Counted from the first letter of the stretch, positions 51,435 through 60,166 are shown. The stretch is 64,000 nucleotides of DNA from Hwanghaeella sp964350445 (GCA_964350445.1 CAYGKA010000024.1:4223-68222); one strand, 5' to 3'. The notes: a model not told the origin generated them from the letters alone. A program made the numbers and translations.

Positions 51435-51911
51435 ATGAACATTATCGAGCAGCTTGAAAGCGAACAGCTCGGCAGGCTGATGGAAGGGAAGAACATTCCC
51501 GACTTCCGTCCCGGCGACACCGTGCGCGTTCTGGTGAAGGTTGTCGAAGGCAACCGTGAACGTGTCCAGGCCTATGAAGGCGTCTGCATTGCCCGCAAGA
51601 ATGCCGGCCTGAACAGTTCCTTTACCGTTCGGAAGCTGTCCTACGGCGAAGGTGTGGAGCGTGTGTTCCCGCTGTATAGCCCCCGAATCGAGGGCGTCGA
51701 GCTGGTGCGCCGTGGTAAGGTTCGCCGCGCGAAGCTGTACTATCTGCGTGGCCGGACCGGTAAGGCGGCGCGTATCACCGAACGCACCCGCGGCGTCGTC
51801 CGCGGCAAGGCCGCCGCCGCATCAGCGGCAGCGATGAGCGAAGCAGAACTGCAGGCGCAGGCTGCGCCGCCCGTCGGCGCGACCGAAGCGGAAACCAAGA
51901 CCGAGAAATAG
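51435..51911 (+). CDS. rplS: 50S ribosomal protein L19, extended tail
   Basis: 158 residues; the L19 core (1-120) has F-R-P-G-D-T-V-R-V, E-G-N-R-E-R-V-Q-A-Y-E-G-V, S-F-T-V-R-K-L-S-Y-G-E-G-V-E-R-V-F-P and R-R-A-K-L-Y-Y-L-R. The last roughly 40 residues are Ala/Glu/Thr-rich and not part of the usual fold. AAAGGA lies upstream of the ATG. Like S16 in the same operon it carries a low-complexity extension. A GC-rich hairpin follows at 51951-51971. Confidence 0.96.
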   Translation: MNIIEQLESEQLGRLMEGKNIPDFRPGDTVRVLVKVVEGNRERVQAYEGVCIARKNAGLNSSFTVRKLSYGEGVERVFPLYSPRIEGVELVRRGKVRRAKLYYLRGRTGKAARITERTRGVVRGKAAAASAAAMSEAELQAQAAPPVGATEAETKTEK

Positions 51912-51950
51912 TCGGTCACGCGGAACCCTTCCCCCTTGATTGGGTTAACA

Positions 51951-51971
51951 CGGGGCCCGTGGCGGGCCCCG
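51951..51971 (+). terminator. GC hairpin between rplS and leuC
   Basis: CGGGGCCCG-TGG-CGGGCCCCG, perfect 9-bp stem, 3-base loop, no T-run. It ends 41 bases before the leuC start codon, so termination here would separate the ribosomal operon from leuCD; it could also attenuate leuC. Confidence 0.5.
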
Positions 51972-52012
51972 GGTCGGGCGGGGAAGGCACGTATCTTTAG
52001 GAGGAACCGGGA

Positions 52013-53419
52013 ATGTCAGGACCGAAAACGCTATTCGACAAAATCTGGGAAAGTCATCTGGTAGATCAACAGGATGACGGAACCTGCCTGATTTATATCG
52101 ATCGGCATTTGGTTCACGAAGTGACAAGCCCGCAAGCCTTCGAAGGGCTGCGCATGTCCGGGCGGAAGGTCCGCCGCCCGGACGCCACCTTGGCCGTGGC
52201 GGACCACAATGTTCCGACCACGGACCGGTCCGCCGGGATCACCGATCCCGAAAGCCGGCTGCAGGTGGAAACACTTGAGAAGAACGTTGCCGAATTCGGC
52301 GTGCCGTATTTCGACACGTCCGATATCCGCCAGGGCATCGTCCATATCATCGGGCCGGAGCAGGGCTTCACCCTGCCGGGCACGACGATCGTCTGCGGCG
52401 ACAGCCACACCGCCACACACGGGGCGTTCGGCGCCCTTGCCTTCGGCATCGGCACTTCGGAAGTCGAGCATGTTCTCGCCACCCAGACATTGCTGCAAAA
52501 GCCGCTGAAGAACATGCGCGTCACGGTCAACGGCGCGCTGCCGCCGGGCGTCACCGCGAAAGACCTGGTTCTGGCGCTGATCGGTAAAATCGGCACCGCG
52601 GGCGGCACCGGCCATGTCATTGAATATGCCGGTCAGGCGATCCGCGACCTCAGCGTCGAAGGCCGCATGACGGTCTGCAACATGACGATCGAGGGCGGCG
52701 CCCGTGCCGGCCTTATCGCACCGGACGAAAAGACTTTCGCCTATTTTCAGGGCCGTCCGATGTCGCCGAAGGCCGGGCAATGGGAAGCGGCTGTCGCCTA
52801 TTGGAAGACGCTGCCGTCCGACCCGGGTGCGAAATACGAAACCGAAGTGACGCTGGATGTCGACGACATTCCGCCGCAGATCACTTGGGGCACCAGCCCG
52901 GAAAACGTCGCACCGATTACAGGCTACGTGCCGAACCCGGCCGATGCAACCGATCAGAACAAGGCGCTCGCGATGCAGCGTTCGCTGGACTATATGGGCC
53001 TGACCGCGGGCCAGAAGCTGACCGACGTGAAGATCGACAAAGTCTTCGTCGGTTCCTGCACCAACGGCCGGATCGAGGATCTTCGCGAAGCCGCCGCCAT
53101 TGCCAAGGGCCGGAAGGTCGCGGACGGCGTTCACGCCATGATCGTCCCGGGATCGGGCCTGGTGAAGGAAGAGGCGGAGCGTGAAGGACTGGACAAGATC
53201 TTCATCGAAGCCGGTTTCGATTGGCGCGAGCCGGGATGTTCCATGTGCCTCGCCATGAATGCCGACAAGCTGAAGGTGGGTGAGCGCTGCGCCTCCACCA
53301 GCAATCGTAACTTCGAAGGCCGTCAGGGCCGGGGCGGCCGGACGCATCTGGTCAGCCCGGGCATGGCCGCCGCCGCCGCGATCAAGGGCACCTTGGCCGA
53401 CGTTCGGGAATTCCTATAA
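52013..53419 (+). CDS. leuC: 3-isopropylmalate dehydratase large subunit
   Basis: 468 residues of the aconitase superfamily. Cluster Cys lie in F-V-G-S-C-T-N-G-R-I-E-D-L and E-P-G-C-S-M-C-L-A-M-N; substrate loops D-H-N-V-P-T and G-D-S-H-T-A-T-H-G-A-F-G are intact. It isomerises 2- to 3-isopropylmalate with LeuD in leucine synthesis and needs a 4Fe-4S cluster. AGGAGGAA precedes the ATG. A 78-residue gene lies between it and leuD. Confidence 0.97.
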   Translation: MSGPKTLFDKIWESHLVDQQDDGTCLIYIDRHLVHEVTSPQAFEGLRMSGRKVRRPDATLAVADHNVPTTDRSAGITDPESRLQVETLEKNVAEFGVPYFDTSDIRQGIVHIIGPEQGFTLPGTTIVCGDSHTATHGAFGALAFGIGTSEVEHVLATQTLLQKPLKNMRVTVNGALPPGVTAKDLVLALIGKIGTAGGTGHVIEYAGQAIRDLSVEGRMTVCNMTIEGGARAGLIAPDEKTFAYFQGRPMSPKAGQWEAAVAYWKTLPSDPGAKYETEVTLDVDDIPPQITWGTSPENVAPITGYVPNPADATDQNKALAMQRSLDYMGLTAGQKLTDVKIDKVFVGSCTNGRIEDLREAAAIAKGRKVADGVHAMIVPGSGLVKEEAEREGLDKIFIEAGFDWREPGCSMCLAMNADKLKVGERCASTSNRNFEGRQGRGGRTHLVSPGMAAAAAIKGTLADVREFL

Positions 53420-53450
53420 GCGGCAACGCCGGAAACTGAGGAAACAGACT

Positions 53451-53687
53451 ATGAGCGCAATCGCTTTGGCCGAATGGGAAAGCTTCGTCAGCCGCCTGTT
53501 CAAAAAGGACTTGGACACCAACGGCTGGTTCGTGGAAATCGTCTATGCGGACGAGATCGGCGCAAACGACAATGAACGCGAATTCCTGCGCGAAGACCGG
53601 GTCCAGGGACTCGGCCTGATCAATGTCGTCGACGACGATCTGTGCGACTTTGATTTCATTTGGGATTCCCGCCGCCGGCGCGGATAA
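53451..53687 (+). CDS. unknown small acidic protein inside the leuCD operon
   Basis: 78 residues, not recognised. Composition is acidic, with a cluster D-D-D-L-C-D-F-D-F-I-W-D near the end before a short basic R-R-R-R-G tail; no signal or membrane segment. The N-terminal part could form a helix (A-L-A-E-W-E-S-F-V-S-R-L-F-K-K). GAGGA lies 9 bases before the ATG. It begins 31 bp after leuC and ends 34 bp before leuD, so it must be co-transcribed. Possibly a Leu-enzyme accessory, but that is only from position. Confidence 0.65.
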   Translation: MSAIALAEWESFVSRLFKKDLDTNGWFVEIVYADEIGANDNEREFLREDRVQGLGLINVVDDDLCDFDFIWDSRRRRG

Positions 53688-53721
53688 TGCTCGGCAAAAT
53701 AAGGACACGGGAGAGGACAGC

Positions 53722-54345
53722 ATGCAAAAATTCAAAACCCTGACCGGGATTGCGGCGCCGCTGAACATGATCAACGTCGATACCGACATGATCATTCCGA
53801 AGCAGTTCCTGAAGACCATCGAGCGGACCGGCCTCGGCAAGCATCTGTTCGACGAAATGCGCTACGACCCGGAAACCGGCGACGAAAAGCCCGACTTCGT
53901 GCTGAACAAGCCGCAATACCGTCAGTCGGAAATTCTGGTCGCCGGCGACAACTTCGGCTGCGGCTCGTCTCGCGAACACGCCCCTTGGGCACTGCTGGAT
54001 TTCGGCATCCGCTGCGTATTGGCGCCAAGTTTCGCGGACATTTTCTACAACAACTGCTTCAAGAACGGCATCGTCCCGATCCAGCTTCCGCGCGCTGTTA
54101 TCGACAAGCTGATGGAAAAGGCAGACCGCGGCTCCAACGCGACCTTCACCGTCGATTTGGAGAACCAGGTCATCACTGACCCGGACGGAGAGGAAATCTC
54201 CTTCGAGTTGGATGCCTTCCGCAAGCATTGCCTGCTGAACGGCCTGGACGATATCGGCCTGACCCTGCAGAACGGCAAGAAGATCGACACGTTCGAAGAC
54301 AAGCAGGGCGCGGGTCAGCCCTGGCTCTACCGCCAGGCCAGCTGA
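53722..54345 (+). CDS. leuD: 3-isopropylmalate dehydratase small subunit
   Basis: 207 residues. N-V-D-T-D-M-I-I-P-K-Q-F-L-K near the start, and G-D-N-F-G-C-G-S-S-R-E-H-A-P-W-A-L (the swivelling-domain substrate loop), identify LeuD. It forms the isopropylmalate isomerase with LeuC. GGGAGAGGA precedes the ATG. It ends the operon; an 11-bp hairpin follows immediately. leuB, often next, is 7.8 kb away. Confidence 0.97.
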   Translation: MQKFKTLTGIAAPLNMINVDTDMIIPKQFLKTIERTGLGKHLFDEMRYDPETGDEKPDFVLNKPQYRQSEILVAGDNFGCGSSREHAPWALLDFGIRCVLAPSFADIFYNNCFKNGIVPIQLPRAVIDKLMEKADRGSNATFTVDLENQVITDPDGEEISFELDAFRKHCLLNGLDDIGLTLQNGKKIDTFEDKQGAGQPWLYRQAS

Positions 54346-54360
54346 CGGCCTGCCGACGGC

Positions 54361-54395
54361 ACCGGGATTGCGATGTTGAAATCAGCAATCCCGGT
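54361..54395 (+). terminator. terminator hairpin after leuD
   Basis: ACCGGGATTGC (54361-54371) pairs perfectly with GCAATCCCGGT (54385-54395), 13-base loop; 15 bases after the leuD stop. Only TTAAG follows, so strength is uncertain. Confidence 0.55.
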
Positions 54396-54450
54396 TAAGA
54401 CGGCCATTTCCACACCGGCTATTCTGGCCCCACCAACACGGTGAGGAGCC

Positions 54451-55308
54451 ATGAAACGCATCCAGAAAGCCATAGACAGGATCGAAGCCAATCTGGGCGA
54501 AGATCTGCGTCTCGACGAGGTCGCCTCCGCGGCCGGTGTTTCCCGTTATCACTTCTGCAGAACCTTTCAGGCGATGACCGGATGGACGGTGATGGGCTAT
54601 GTCCGCGCTCGTCGGCTGTCCCATGCCGCGGCGCTTCTGCGCGATAGCGACACGCCGATCGTCGATGTCGCTCTCGATAGCGGTTTCGGATCGCAACAGG
54701 CTTTCACGCGGTCCTTCTCCGACTTTTTCGGTGTCTCGCCCGGGATGGTCCGCGGCGGTAACTGGGTCGGCACGGAACGGCTCGTGGCTCCTCTCTCCAA
54801 CGCAACCCTTACCTTTCTGATGGAGCAAGAGATGATGGAACCAAGGATACTGGATAAAGGCCGCTTCGCGGCAATCGGCATGAAGGGGCGCTTCACGCGC
54901 GACACAACGAACGAGATTCCCGCACTGTGGGAAACTGTCGAAAATCGGTGGAACGACCTGCTGCCGCTGATGACGGAAGGTGGGATCGGCGCCTGCATCG
55001 GCGATAACGGCCGCACCGCGATGTTCGACTATATCGCAGGCGTTCTGGCCGACCCCGACGCCGCGCCGCCGCAAGGGATGGATAAGATCGTTATCGAGCC
55101 GCAGACCTATGCGGTCTTCACCCATAAGCTGACGGGCGCGGCGATCAACATCGACCTCAAACCGACATTGCAGCACATCTTCGGGACCTGGTTGCCGAAC
55201 TCAGGCTATAAGCTCGCCCATAGTCCGGATTACGAGTACTATGGAGAGCGCTTCGATCCCGAGACCAAATCGGGCGAAATCGACTTCTACGTCCCCGTTA
55301 CGCGCTGA
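54451..55308 (+). CDS. AraC-family regulator with GyrI-like effector domain
   Basis: 285 residues. The AraC/XylS DNA-binding domain is at the N-terminus (about 1-105): L-R-L-D-E-V-A-S-A-A-G-V-S-R-Y-H-F-C-R-T-F and D-V-A-L-D-S-G-F-G-S-Q-Q-A-F-T-R-S-F. Residues about 125-285 form a GyrI/SbmC-like effector-binding domain ending F-Y-V-P-V. This order (as in Rob and related regulators) suggests response to small hydrophobic or cationic compounds. GTGAGGAGCC precedes the ATG. A strong terminator follows, so it is a single-gene unit. Confidence 0.88.
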   Translation: MKRIQKAIDRIEANLGEDLRLDEVASAAGVSRYHFCRTFQAMTGWTVMGYVRARRLSHAAALLRDSDTPIVDVALDSGFGSQQAFTRSFSDFFGVSPGMVRGGNWVGTERLVAPLSNATLTFLMEQEMMEPRILDKGRFAAIGMKGRFTRDTTNEIPALWETVENRWNDLLPLMTEGGIGACIGDNGRTAMFDYIAGVLADPDAAPPQGMDKIVIEPQTYAVFTHKLTGAAINIDLKPTLQHIFGTWLPNSGYKLAHSPDYEYYGERFDPETKSGEIDFYVPVTR

Positions 55309-55338
55309 TCGCCACACGTTCCCCGGTTGACTTCAAAG

Positions 55339-55380
55339 GGCAGTGGTTGATGCTGAAAGGCCAATCACTGCCGCTTTTTT
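55339..55380 (+). terminator. strong intrinsic terminator after the AraC gene
   Basis: GGCAGTGGTTG (55339-55349) pairs with CAATCACTGCC (55362-55372), one G-T pair, 12-base loop, followed by GC and six T (55375-55380). It lies only 21 bases before the S8 protease start codon. Confidence 0.8.
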
Positions 55381-55401
55381 GCCGAAGGATGGGAACGGCT
55401 T

Positions 55402-56670
55402 TTGACCCGCTTTGTACTTTTTCAAATCCTTGCGGCGGTTCTTGCCCTCGCATGCGCCGGGAATGCCGTGGCCTTCGACACGACGCGGGTGGCGGCGTTG
55501 CAGGCGCTGACACTGAAGTCCTGCGAAGAGAACCCGACCCATGCCGGGGCGTTCGACGACAAACGTTGGGCGGTATCGGCGATAGAGGACTTCATCGGTG
55601 TCGACGCGCGCTTCCGCCGCAGCTTTCGGCTGGTGGACGCCAGTGACGGAACGGTCGTCGCGCTAAGCTTGGACGGTTTCGGCGGCACGGTGCAACGCAC
55701 GCGCAGCGACATGCGGGTGAAGGGCGACCCTGTCGCACTCGTCGATATCGGCCCGCATTGCGACATCCGGCAAACGCGCGTCCTGGAGCGCGACGGCGAA
55801 GACGCCTTCCTTCTGACGCTCGGGCAGGACCTCAAGCCCGAAGGAGAGCCGGAACCGCTCAACCCGCCGGTTCCAGCCGGCGACGACCCGGGCGGCGTCA
55901 CGGTCGTTCATCTGGATACGGGCGTGAACTACCTGCTGCCGGAAATCAGCGCCCGCCTGGCCCGCGGTGATGACGGCGATATTCTCGGCTACGATTTCTG
56001 GGACATGGACCCCCGCCCCTTTGATCTGGAAACGTCTCGGTCACCCTATTTCCCGATCCGGCACGGTACCACCGTGGCCAGCGTTCTGATACGCGAAGCG
56101 CCCATGACGCGGCTGATTCCGTATCGCTATCCAAGGCCCGACATGCGCCGGATGGGGGACGTCGTCGCCTATGCGGCGCGGAACGGCGCGCGGGTCGTGA
56201 TGATGCCCCTGGGCAGTAATCGGGAGATCGACTGGCGCATATTTGGCCAGGCGGCGCGGCAACATCCGGATATTCTTTTCATCGTATCCGCCGGGAACGA
56301 TGCGCGCGATATCGATGAAGAACCGGTCTATCCCGCCGTCCTGGAGTTGGACAACATGATCGTTACGACATCCGCCGATGCGTTCGGTCGTCTCGCCAAG
56401 GGATCGAATTGGGGTGCGGCGTCGGTCGATCTGATGGTCCCCGCGGAAGGTATCCAAACCATCGACCACCGTGGCGCGATCGTTGAAGCGTCCGGATCCA
56501 GCTATGCGGTTCCGCGCGTGACGGCTATGGCCGTCCGCATGCTGGCGGCAAACCCGGATTGGACGATGCCGGAACTGATTGCCGCGCTCAAGGCCCGAAC
56601 CGGGCGGTCCATGGAACGCGGATCGCCGAAAGTGAAATGGGGTTGGGTTCCGAACCCACTGGACGACTAA
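55402..56670 (+). CDS. secreted S8-family (subtilisin-like) serine protease
   Basis: 422 residues. Signal peptide (hydrophobic 4-19, A-V-A-F). Residues 25-160 form an N-terminal region with no motif I know, perhaps a propeptide. The S8 domain follows: D172 in V-H-L-D-T-G-V, H221 in R-H-G-T-T-V-A-S-V, oxyanion N299 in S-A-G-N-D, and S367 in G-S-S-Y-A-V-P. All catalytic residues are present. Translation begins at TTG 55402 (AAGGATGGGAA 4-14 bases before), since no in-frame ATG opens the signal peptide. The upstream terminator leaves little room for a leader. It converges on a trypsin-like protease gene. Confidence 0.85.
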   Translation: MTRFVLFQILAAVLALACAGNAVAFDTTRVAALQALTLKSCEENPTHAGAFDDKRWAVSAIEDFIGVDARFRRSFRLVDASDGTVVALSLDGFGGTVQRTRSDMRVKGDPVALVDIGPHCDIRQTRVLERDGEDAFLLTLGQDLKPEGEPEPLNPPVPAGDDPGGVTVVHLDTGVNYLLPEISARLARGDDGDILGYDFWDMDPRPFDLETSRSPYFPIRHGTTVASVLIREAPMTRLIPYRYPRPDMRRMGDVVAYAARNGARVVMMPLGSNREIDWRIFGQAARQHPDILFIVSAGNDARDIDEEPVYPAVLELDNMIVTTSADAFGRLAKGSNWGAASVDLMVPAEGIQTIDHRGAIVEASGSSYAVPRVTAMAVRMLAANPDWTMPELIAALKARTGRSMERGSPKVKWGWVPNPLDD

Positions 56671-56688
56671 CGCAAGCGCAGGACTGGC

Positions 56689-57861
56689 CTATTCCGGCTG
56701 TTCCATCCGGGGTGGCCGCGGTGGCGGATTTTCCAGGAACTTTTGCGCCGCGGGCACCATGTTCGGGTTGGATTGCTTCAATTTGTCGAAAGCGGCTGCG
56801 GCAAGGTCCGCGTCCCCGCCCCAAATGCCCGCTTGAATGCCGAGCCGTATCACTTGTGGGTCGTCGGGAATGTGCTGCATCAGGAAACGGAGATGCGGGA
56901 TCTCCTCTTCATACCACCGCGCCAAGTGGAAATTGATCGCCGCGGTCAGACGCGCATTCAGCGAATTGGGGTCCTGTTCCAGCGAGGCTTTGGAGGCCGC
57001 GAAAGACTTGCCGAGCCTTCCGGCCCCGCCGAAGGTTTGCGCCGCAAGATCGAAATATTGCCGGTTTCCGGTCGCCATACAGGCGGTCTCGATGCGGTCC
57101 GCTTCCGCGTCCGGCAGCGGCGCGCGTTTCCCCCGCCGATCCTCCAGCATCAAGGTACAGTCGCGGACGGCTTTTCCAATTGCCGTGCTTGCCGCCGCGA
57201 ATCCGGGCCCGCTTCGGCTCTGCAGGTCGGCCAACGCCGTCGCCGGCACCGCTTCATAGCGTCCCTCCCCGCCCGACGCGATGATCCCAACCAGCGCGCC
57301 ATCGCCGGAAACGAGCGCACCGCCGCTATTGCCCGGTTGGCTGTATGCCATGTGATGGAACCGCGAGAGCGGATGGCCCGATGCAGGCTGCATCAGCACC
57401 GCCCCAGCGGGATAGGCCCGGACCGCCCCTTTCGAGACATCCGCGCCGACTGTGTAGACCAACTCTCCCGCATCCGGTCCCGGCGTCGCTGGAATCTCGA
57501 ACACGGGCCCGGGCGGAAGGTCGGGAACGGAAAGCTGGACCAGGTCGCCCGGATAGTCGCTTGGCACGACCGTGGCCGTCAGCGGCTGCCCTTCGGCCGA
57601 GAAGACCGTGACCACGGTCTCGTCCGCAACCGCATGCCGGGACGTCACCAGGGTATTCGGTGCGATCCTGACGGCGCTGGCGACCGGATCGAATGACGAC
57701 ACGGCAAAGACCGCGGCCCGCGCCGCGCAAACCGGTTGAGGCTGCTCGCACGCATCGGCCCAAGACTTTGAAGCAACCAGGGATAGGCAAACCCCAAAGG
57801 CCACAACAAATGCTGCGGGAATCCTCAAGTAAAATGCCCAGTTCCACTCAATTTTTTTCAT
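56689..57861 (-). CDS. secreted trypsin-like serine protease with TPR-like C-terminus
   Basis: 390 residues from the ATG giving M-K-K-I-E-W (another ATG 21 bases upstream). Signal peptide or anchor at about 11-36. The S1C-type domain (about 45-230) has H76 in T-S-R-H-A-V, D106 in Y-P-G-D-L-V and S179 in Q-P-G-N-S-G-G. The Cys-containing middle leads to helical repeats (about 270-370: F-A-A-S-K-A-S-L-E-Q-D-P-N-S-L-N-A-R-L, H-I-P-D-D-P-Q-V-I-R-L) resembling TPR. No PDZ domain, unlike DegP. It is convergent with the S8 protease, 18 bp apart. Confidence 0.83.
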   Translation of the reverse strand: MKKIEWNWAFYLRIPAAFVVAFGVCLSLVASKSWADACEQPQPVCAARAAVFAVSSFDPVASAVRIAPNTLVTSRHAVADETVVTVFSAEGQPLTATVVPSDYPGDLVQLSVPDLPPGPVFEIPATPGPDAGELVYTVGADVSKGAVRAYPAGAVLMQPASGHPLSRFHHMAYSQPGNSGGALVSGDGALVGIIASGGEGRYEAVPATALADLQSRSGPGFAAASTAIGKAVRDCTLMLEDRRGKRAPLPDAEADRIETACMATGNRQYFDLAAQTFGGAGRLGKSFAASKASLEQDPNSLNARLTAAINFHLARWYEEEIPHLRFLMQHIPDDPQVIRLGIQAGIWGGDADLAAAAFDKLKQSNPNMVPAAQKFLENPPPRPPRMEQPE

Positions 57862-57946
57862 CGCAGGCCTGTAGTTCACCACTCATTAACCTACACAATA
57901 TAAATAAAATTAGTTGCTAAATTAATCGATTGCCGATGTAGACACC

Positions 57947-59689
57947 ATGGGTACCTTGGATCCCTCTTCAAAGTTGAAGTACGGGCAAATGACAACGACC
58001 AAATTGGATATCGATCCTGCCGTCCTAGCGGATGCCTTGGAGAATTTGGGCCAAGGCGTCAGCTATTTCGACGGCAACCTCGTATTGGTCTATTGCAATA
58101 CGCACTATTTGCGTCTGCTGGATTTCCCGGAGGCACTGGGCAAGCCCGGCACGCCGGCGGAAGCCTTCTTTCGTTACAATGCCGAACGCGGTGAATACGG
58201 GGATGGCGATGTCGAAACACTTGTTGCCGAGCGGATAGAGCTCTCACGAAAATTCCAACCGCACCAATTCGAACGAACCCGTCCCGACGGGCAGGTTCTG
58301 CGCATTCAGGGATATCCGATCGAGGCCGGCGGTTTCGTTACCACATACCAGGACATTACCGAGTTGCGCCGGTACCAAACCGAGTTGGAACAAGCCAACG
58401 AACTGCTCGATGAACGGGTGAAGGATCGAACGCAGGCCTTGGCGGACCGGGAGCAGGAACTGCAGAGGAAGACGGCAACGCTGGAACGTATCCTGGAAAG
58501 CGTGGAGCAAGGGATATCGCTGTGCGACCGGAACCTCGATCTTGTTGTCGCCAACAGGCAGTGCAAGGATCTGCTGAACCTGCCCGACGAACTTCTGCGG
58601 CCGGGTACGAAATTCTTCGACGTCATGCTGTACAACGCCGAACGGGGCGAATACGGCGAGGGCGATCCGGTCGAACAGGCCCAACTGCGCGTCGACCTCG
58701 CCAAGGAATTTAAACCGCACCGCTTCAAACGCGAGCGGCCTGATGGAACGGTCCTCCAAGTTGTCGGCTATCCGGTGCCCGAAGGCTTCGTGACCACTTT
58801 CACGGACATCACCGAGCAAGAGAAAACCGAAGAGCTACTGCGCGCCAGCAAACTGGAACTCGAGAGGCGCGTCGAAGACAGGACGGCCGAATTGCAGCGC
58901 CAGCTGCAGGAGACCGAACGCGCGCAGGAGGAAATGAGCGCCGCGAAAGACCGGGCGGAACGGGCGAACAAAGCGAAATCGGATTTCCTGGCCCAGATGT
59001 CCCATGAGTTGCGGACGCCGTTGAATTCGATCATCGGTTTTTCCGACATTATCCGCAGTGAAGTCTTCGGCCCCATCGCGAACCGCCGATACCAGGAATA
59101 TGTCGAAGGGGTCCATTTCTCCGGCGTCCACCTTCTGTCCCTGATCAATGACATTCTGGAACTGGCGCGCTTGGAAGCCGGCAAGGTCGCCCTGGTGGAA
59201 GATATCGTGGAGTTATCCTCCCACGCGGACGAGGTTCTTCTGCAACTGCGCGAGCGGGCCAAGGCCGACGGGGTCGACCTGAAGAACGGGATCGCCTCGG
59301 ATGCGGTCCGGGTCAAGGGCGACTCGCGCCGGATCTATCAAATGCTGCTGAACCTGTTGTCCAACGCAATCAAGTTCACGCCCGAAGGTGGTGAAGTTTC
59401 CATTGTAGCGGAGCGCCTGCATGACGGGCGCATGGCGTTATGCGTCACCGATGACGGCATCGGCATGCGGCCCGAGGACATCGAACACGCCTTGGAACCT
59501 TTCACCCAGGTCGGCGGGAGCGTGATGAATGCACAGGAAGGGTCCGGCCTTGGTCTGTCCATCGTCAAAGGCCTGATCGAACAGCACGGCGGCTCGATCG
59601 AAATCGATTCAAAGACCGGCGCCGGCACCACCGTACGCCTCATCTTCCCGAACGAACGGGTAAACCCCGTTTTCCCGTCAAACGCCTAG
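57947..59689 (+). CDS. sensor histidine kinase with two PAS domains
   Basis: 580 residues, no membrane helix, so cytoplasmic. Two PAS domains (about 25-140 and 180-290) each carry Y-N-A-E-R-G-E-Y-G-D/E-G-D and end V-T-T-Y/F-x-D-I-T-E, so they arose by duplication. Coiled coils join them and lead to the HisKA domain (H353 in M-S-H-E-L-R-T-P-L-N). The ATPase part has N-L-L-S-N-A-I-K-F-T, D-D-G-I-G-M and G-S-G-L-G-L-S-I. Start ATG 57947 or 57989. No cognate regulator gene adjoins it; the REC protein at 42885 is too distant to assign. Confidence 0.88.
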   Translation: MGTLDPSSKLKYGQMTTTKLDIDPAVLADALENLGQGVSYFDGNLVLVYCNTHYLRLLDFPEALGKPGTPAEAFFRYNAERGEYGDGDVETLVAERIELSRKFQPHQFERTRPDGQVLRIQGYPIEAGGFVTTYQDITELRRYQTELEQANELLDERVKDRTQALADREQELQRKTATLERILESVEQGISLCDRNLDLVVANRQCKDLLNLPDELLRPGTKFFDVMLYNAERGEYGEGDPVEQAQLRVDLAKEFKPHRFKRERPDGTVLQVVGYPVPEGFVTTFTDITEQEKTEELLRASKLELERRVEDRTAELQRQLQETERAQEEMSAAKDRAERANKAKSDFLAQMSHELRTPLNSIIGFSDIIRSEVFGPIANRRYQEYVEGVHFSGVHLLSLINDILELARLEAGKVALVEDIVELSSHADEVLLQLRERAKADGVDLKNGIASDAVRVKGDSRRIYQMLLNLLSNAIKFTPEGGEVSIVAERLHDGRMALCVTDDGIGMRPEDIEHALEPFTQVGGSVMNAQEGSGLGLSIVKGLIEQHGGSIEIDSKTGAGTTVRLIFPNERVNPVFPSNA

Positions 59690-59693
59690 CCGC

Positions 59694-60113
59694 TCATACC
59701 GCTTGGTCCAGATACTGTTCCGTGAACCCTTCGGACGGTTCGATGATCTTGATCACATCGATCATCACCCCGCCTGGCCCCTCGACGATGAAATGCCGTT
59801 GCCCCCAGGGTTCGCTTCGCAACGGTAGCAGGATCGTGACGCCTGCCCGGCACAGTCGGTCATATTCCTCGTCAACGTCATCAGTCTCGAAATTGAGGAG
59901 TATTCCTTGCGCCGCCTTGCGCCCCCGCTCCGGCACACTTTCGTGCCGGTAATCCAATATGGCTAAATTGACGCCGGGTTGGTCGGGCATTGTCAGGTGA
60001 ACGTACCAGTCCGCCTCAAACGCCGGCACGAAGCCGAAATGGCTTTGGTAAAAATCCGACGCTGATGTCACGTCTTCCGATCCGATTACCGGGTAGTAGC
60101 TATCTATTTTCAT
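59694..60113 (-). CDS. glyoxalase/bleomycin-resistance (VOC) family protein
   Basis: 139-residue single VOC unit. Y-Y-P-V-I-G-S-E-D-V opens the first beta-alpha-beta-beta-beta repeat; D-F-Y-Q-S-H-F-G-F and P-W-G-Q-R-H-F-I-V-E-G-P-G-G-V-M-I-D-V are the standard positions of these folds, with possible metal ligands H and E in the latter. The activity is unknown (detoxification, dioxygenase or binding). ATG 60113 with GACGGAA upstream. It is divergent from a TetR gene across a block of inverted repeats, so likely TetR-controlled. Confidence 0.8.
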   Translation of the reverse strand: MKIDSYYPVIGSEDVTSASDFYQSHFGFVPAFEADWYVHLTMPDQPGVNLAILDYRHESVPERGRKAAQGILLNFETDDVDEEYDRLCRAGVTILLPLRSEPWGQRHFIVEGPGGVMIDVIKIIEPSEGFTEQYLDQAV

Positions 60114-60132
60114 TTTCCGTCTCATTCATTTT

Positions 60133-60166
60133 CATACAACGTGTATGTTTTATACATACTGTATGT
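60133..60166. promoter_or_regulatory. operator-like inverted repeats between VOC and tetR genes
   Basis: Four alternating half-sites: CATAC (60133), GTATG (60143), CATAC (60155), GTATG (60161), giving CATAC-N5-GTATG and ACATACTGTATGT (60154-60166). AT-rich, 19 bases before the VOC start codon and 85 before tetR. Fits binding of two TetR dimers. Confidence 0.6.
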
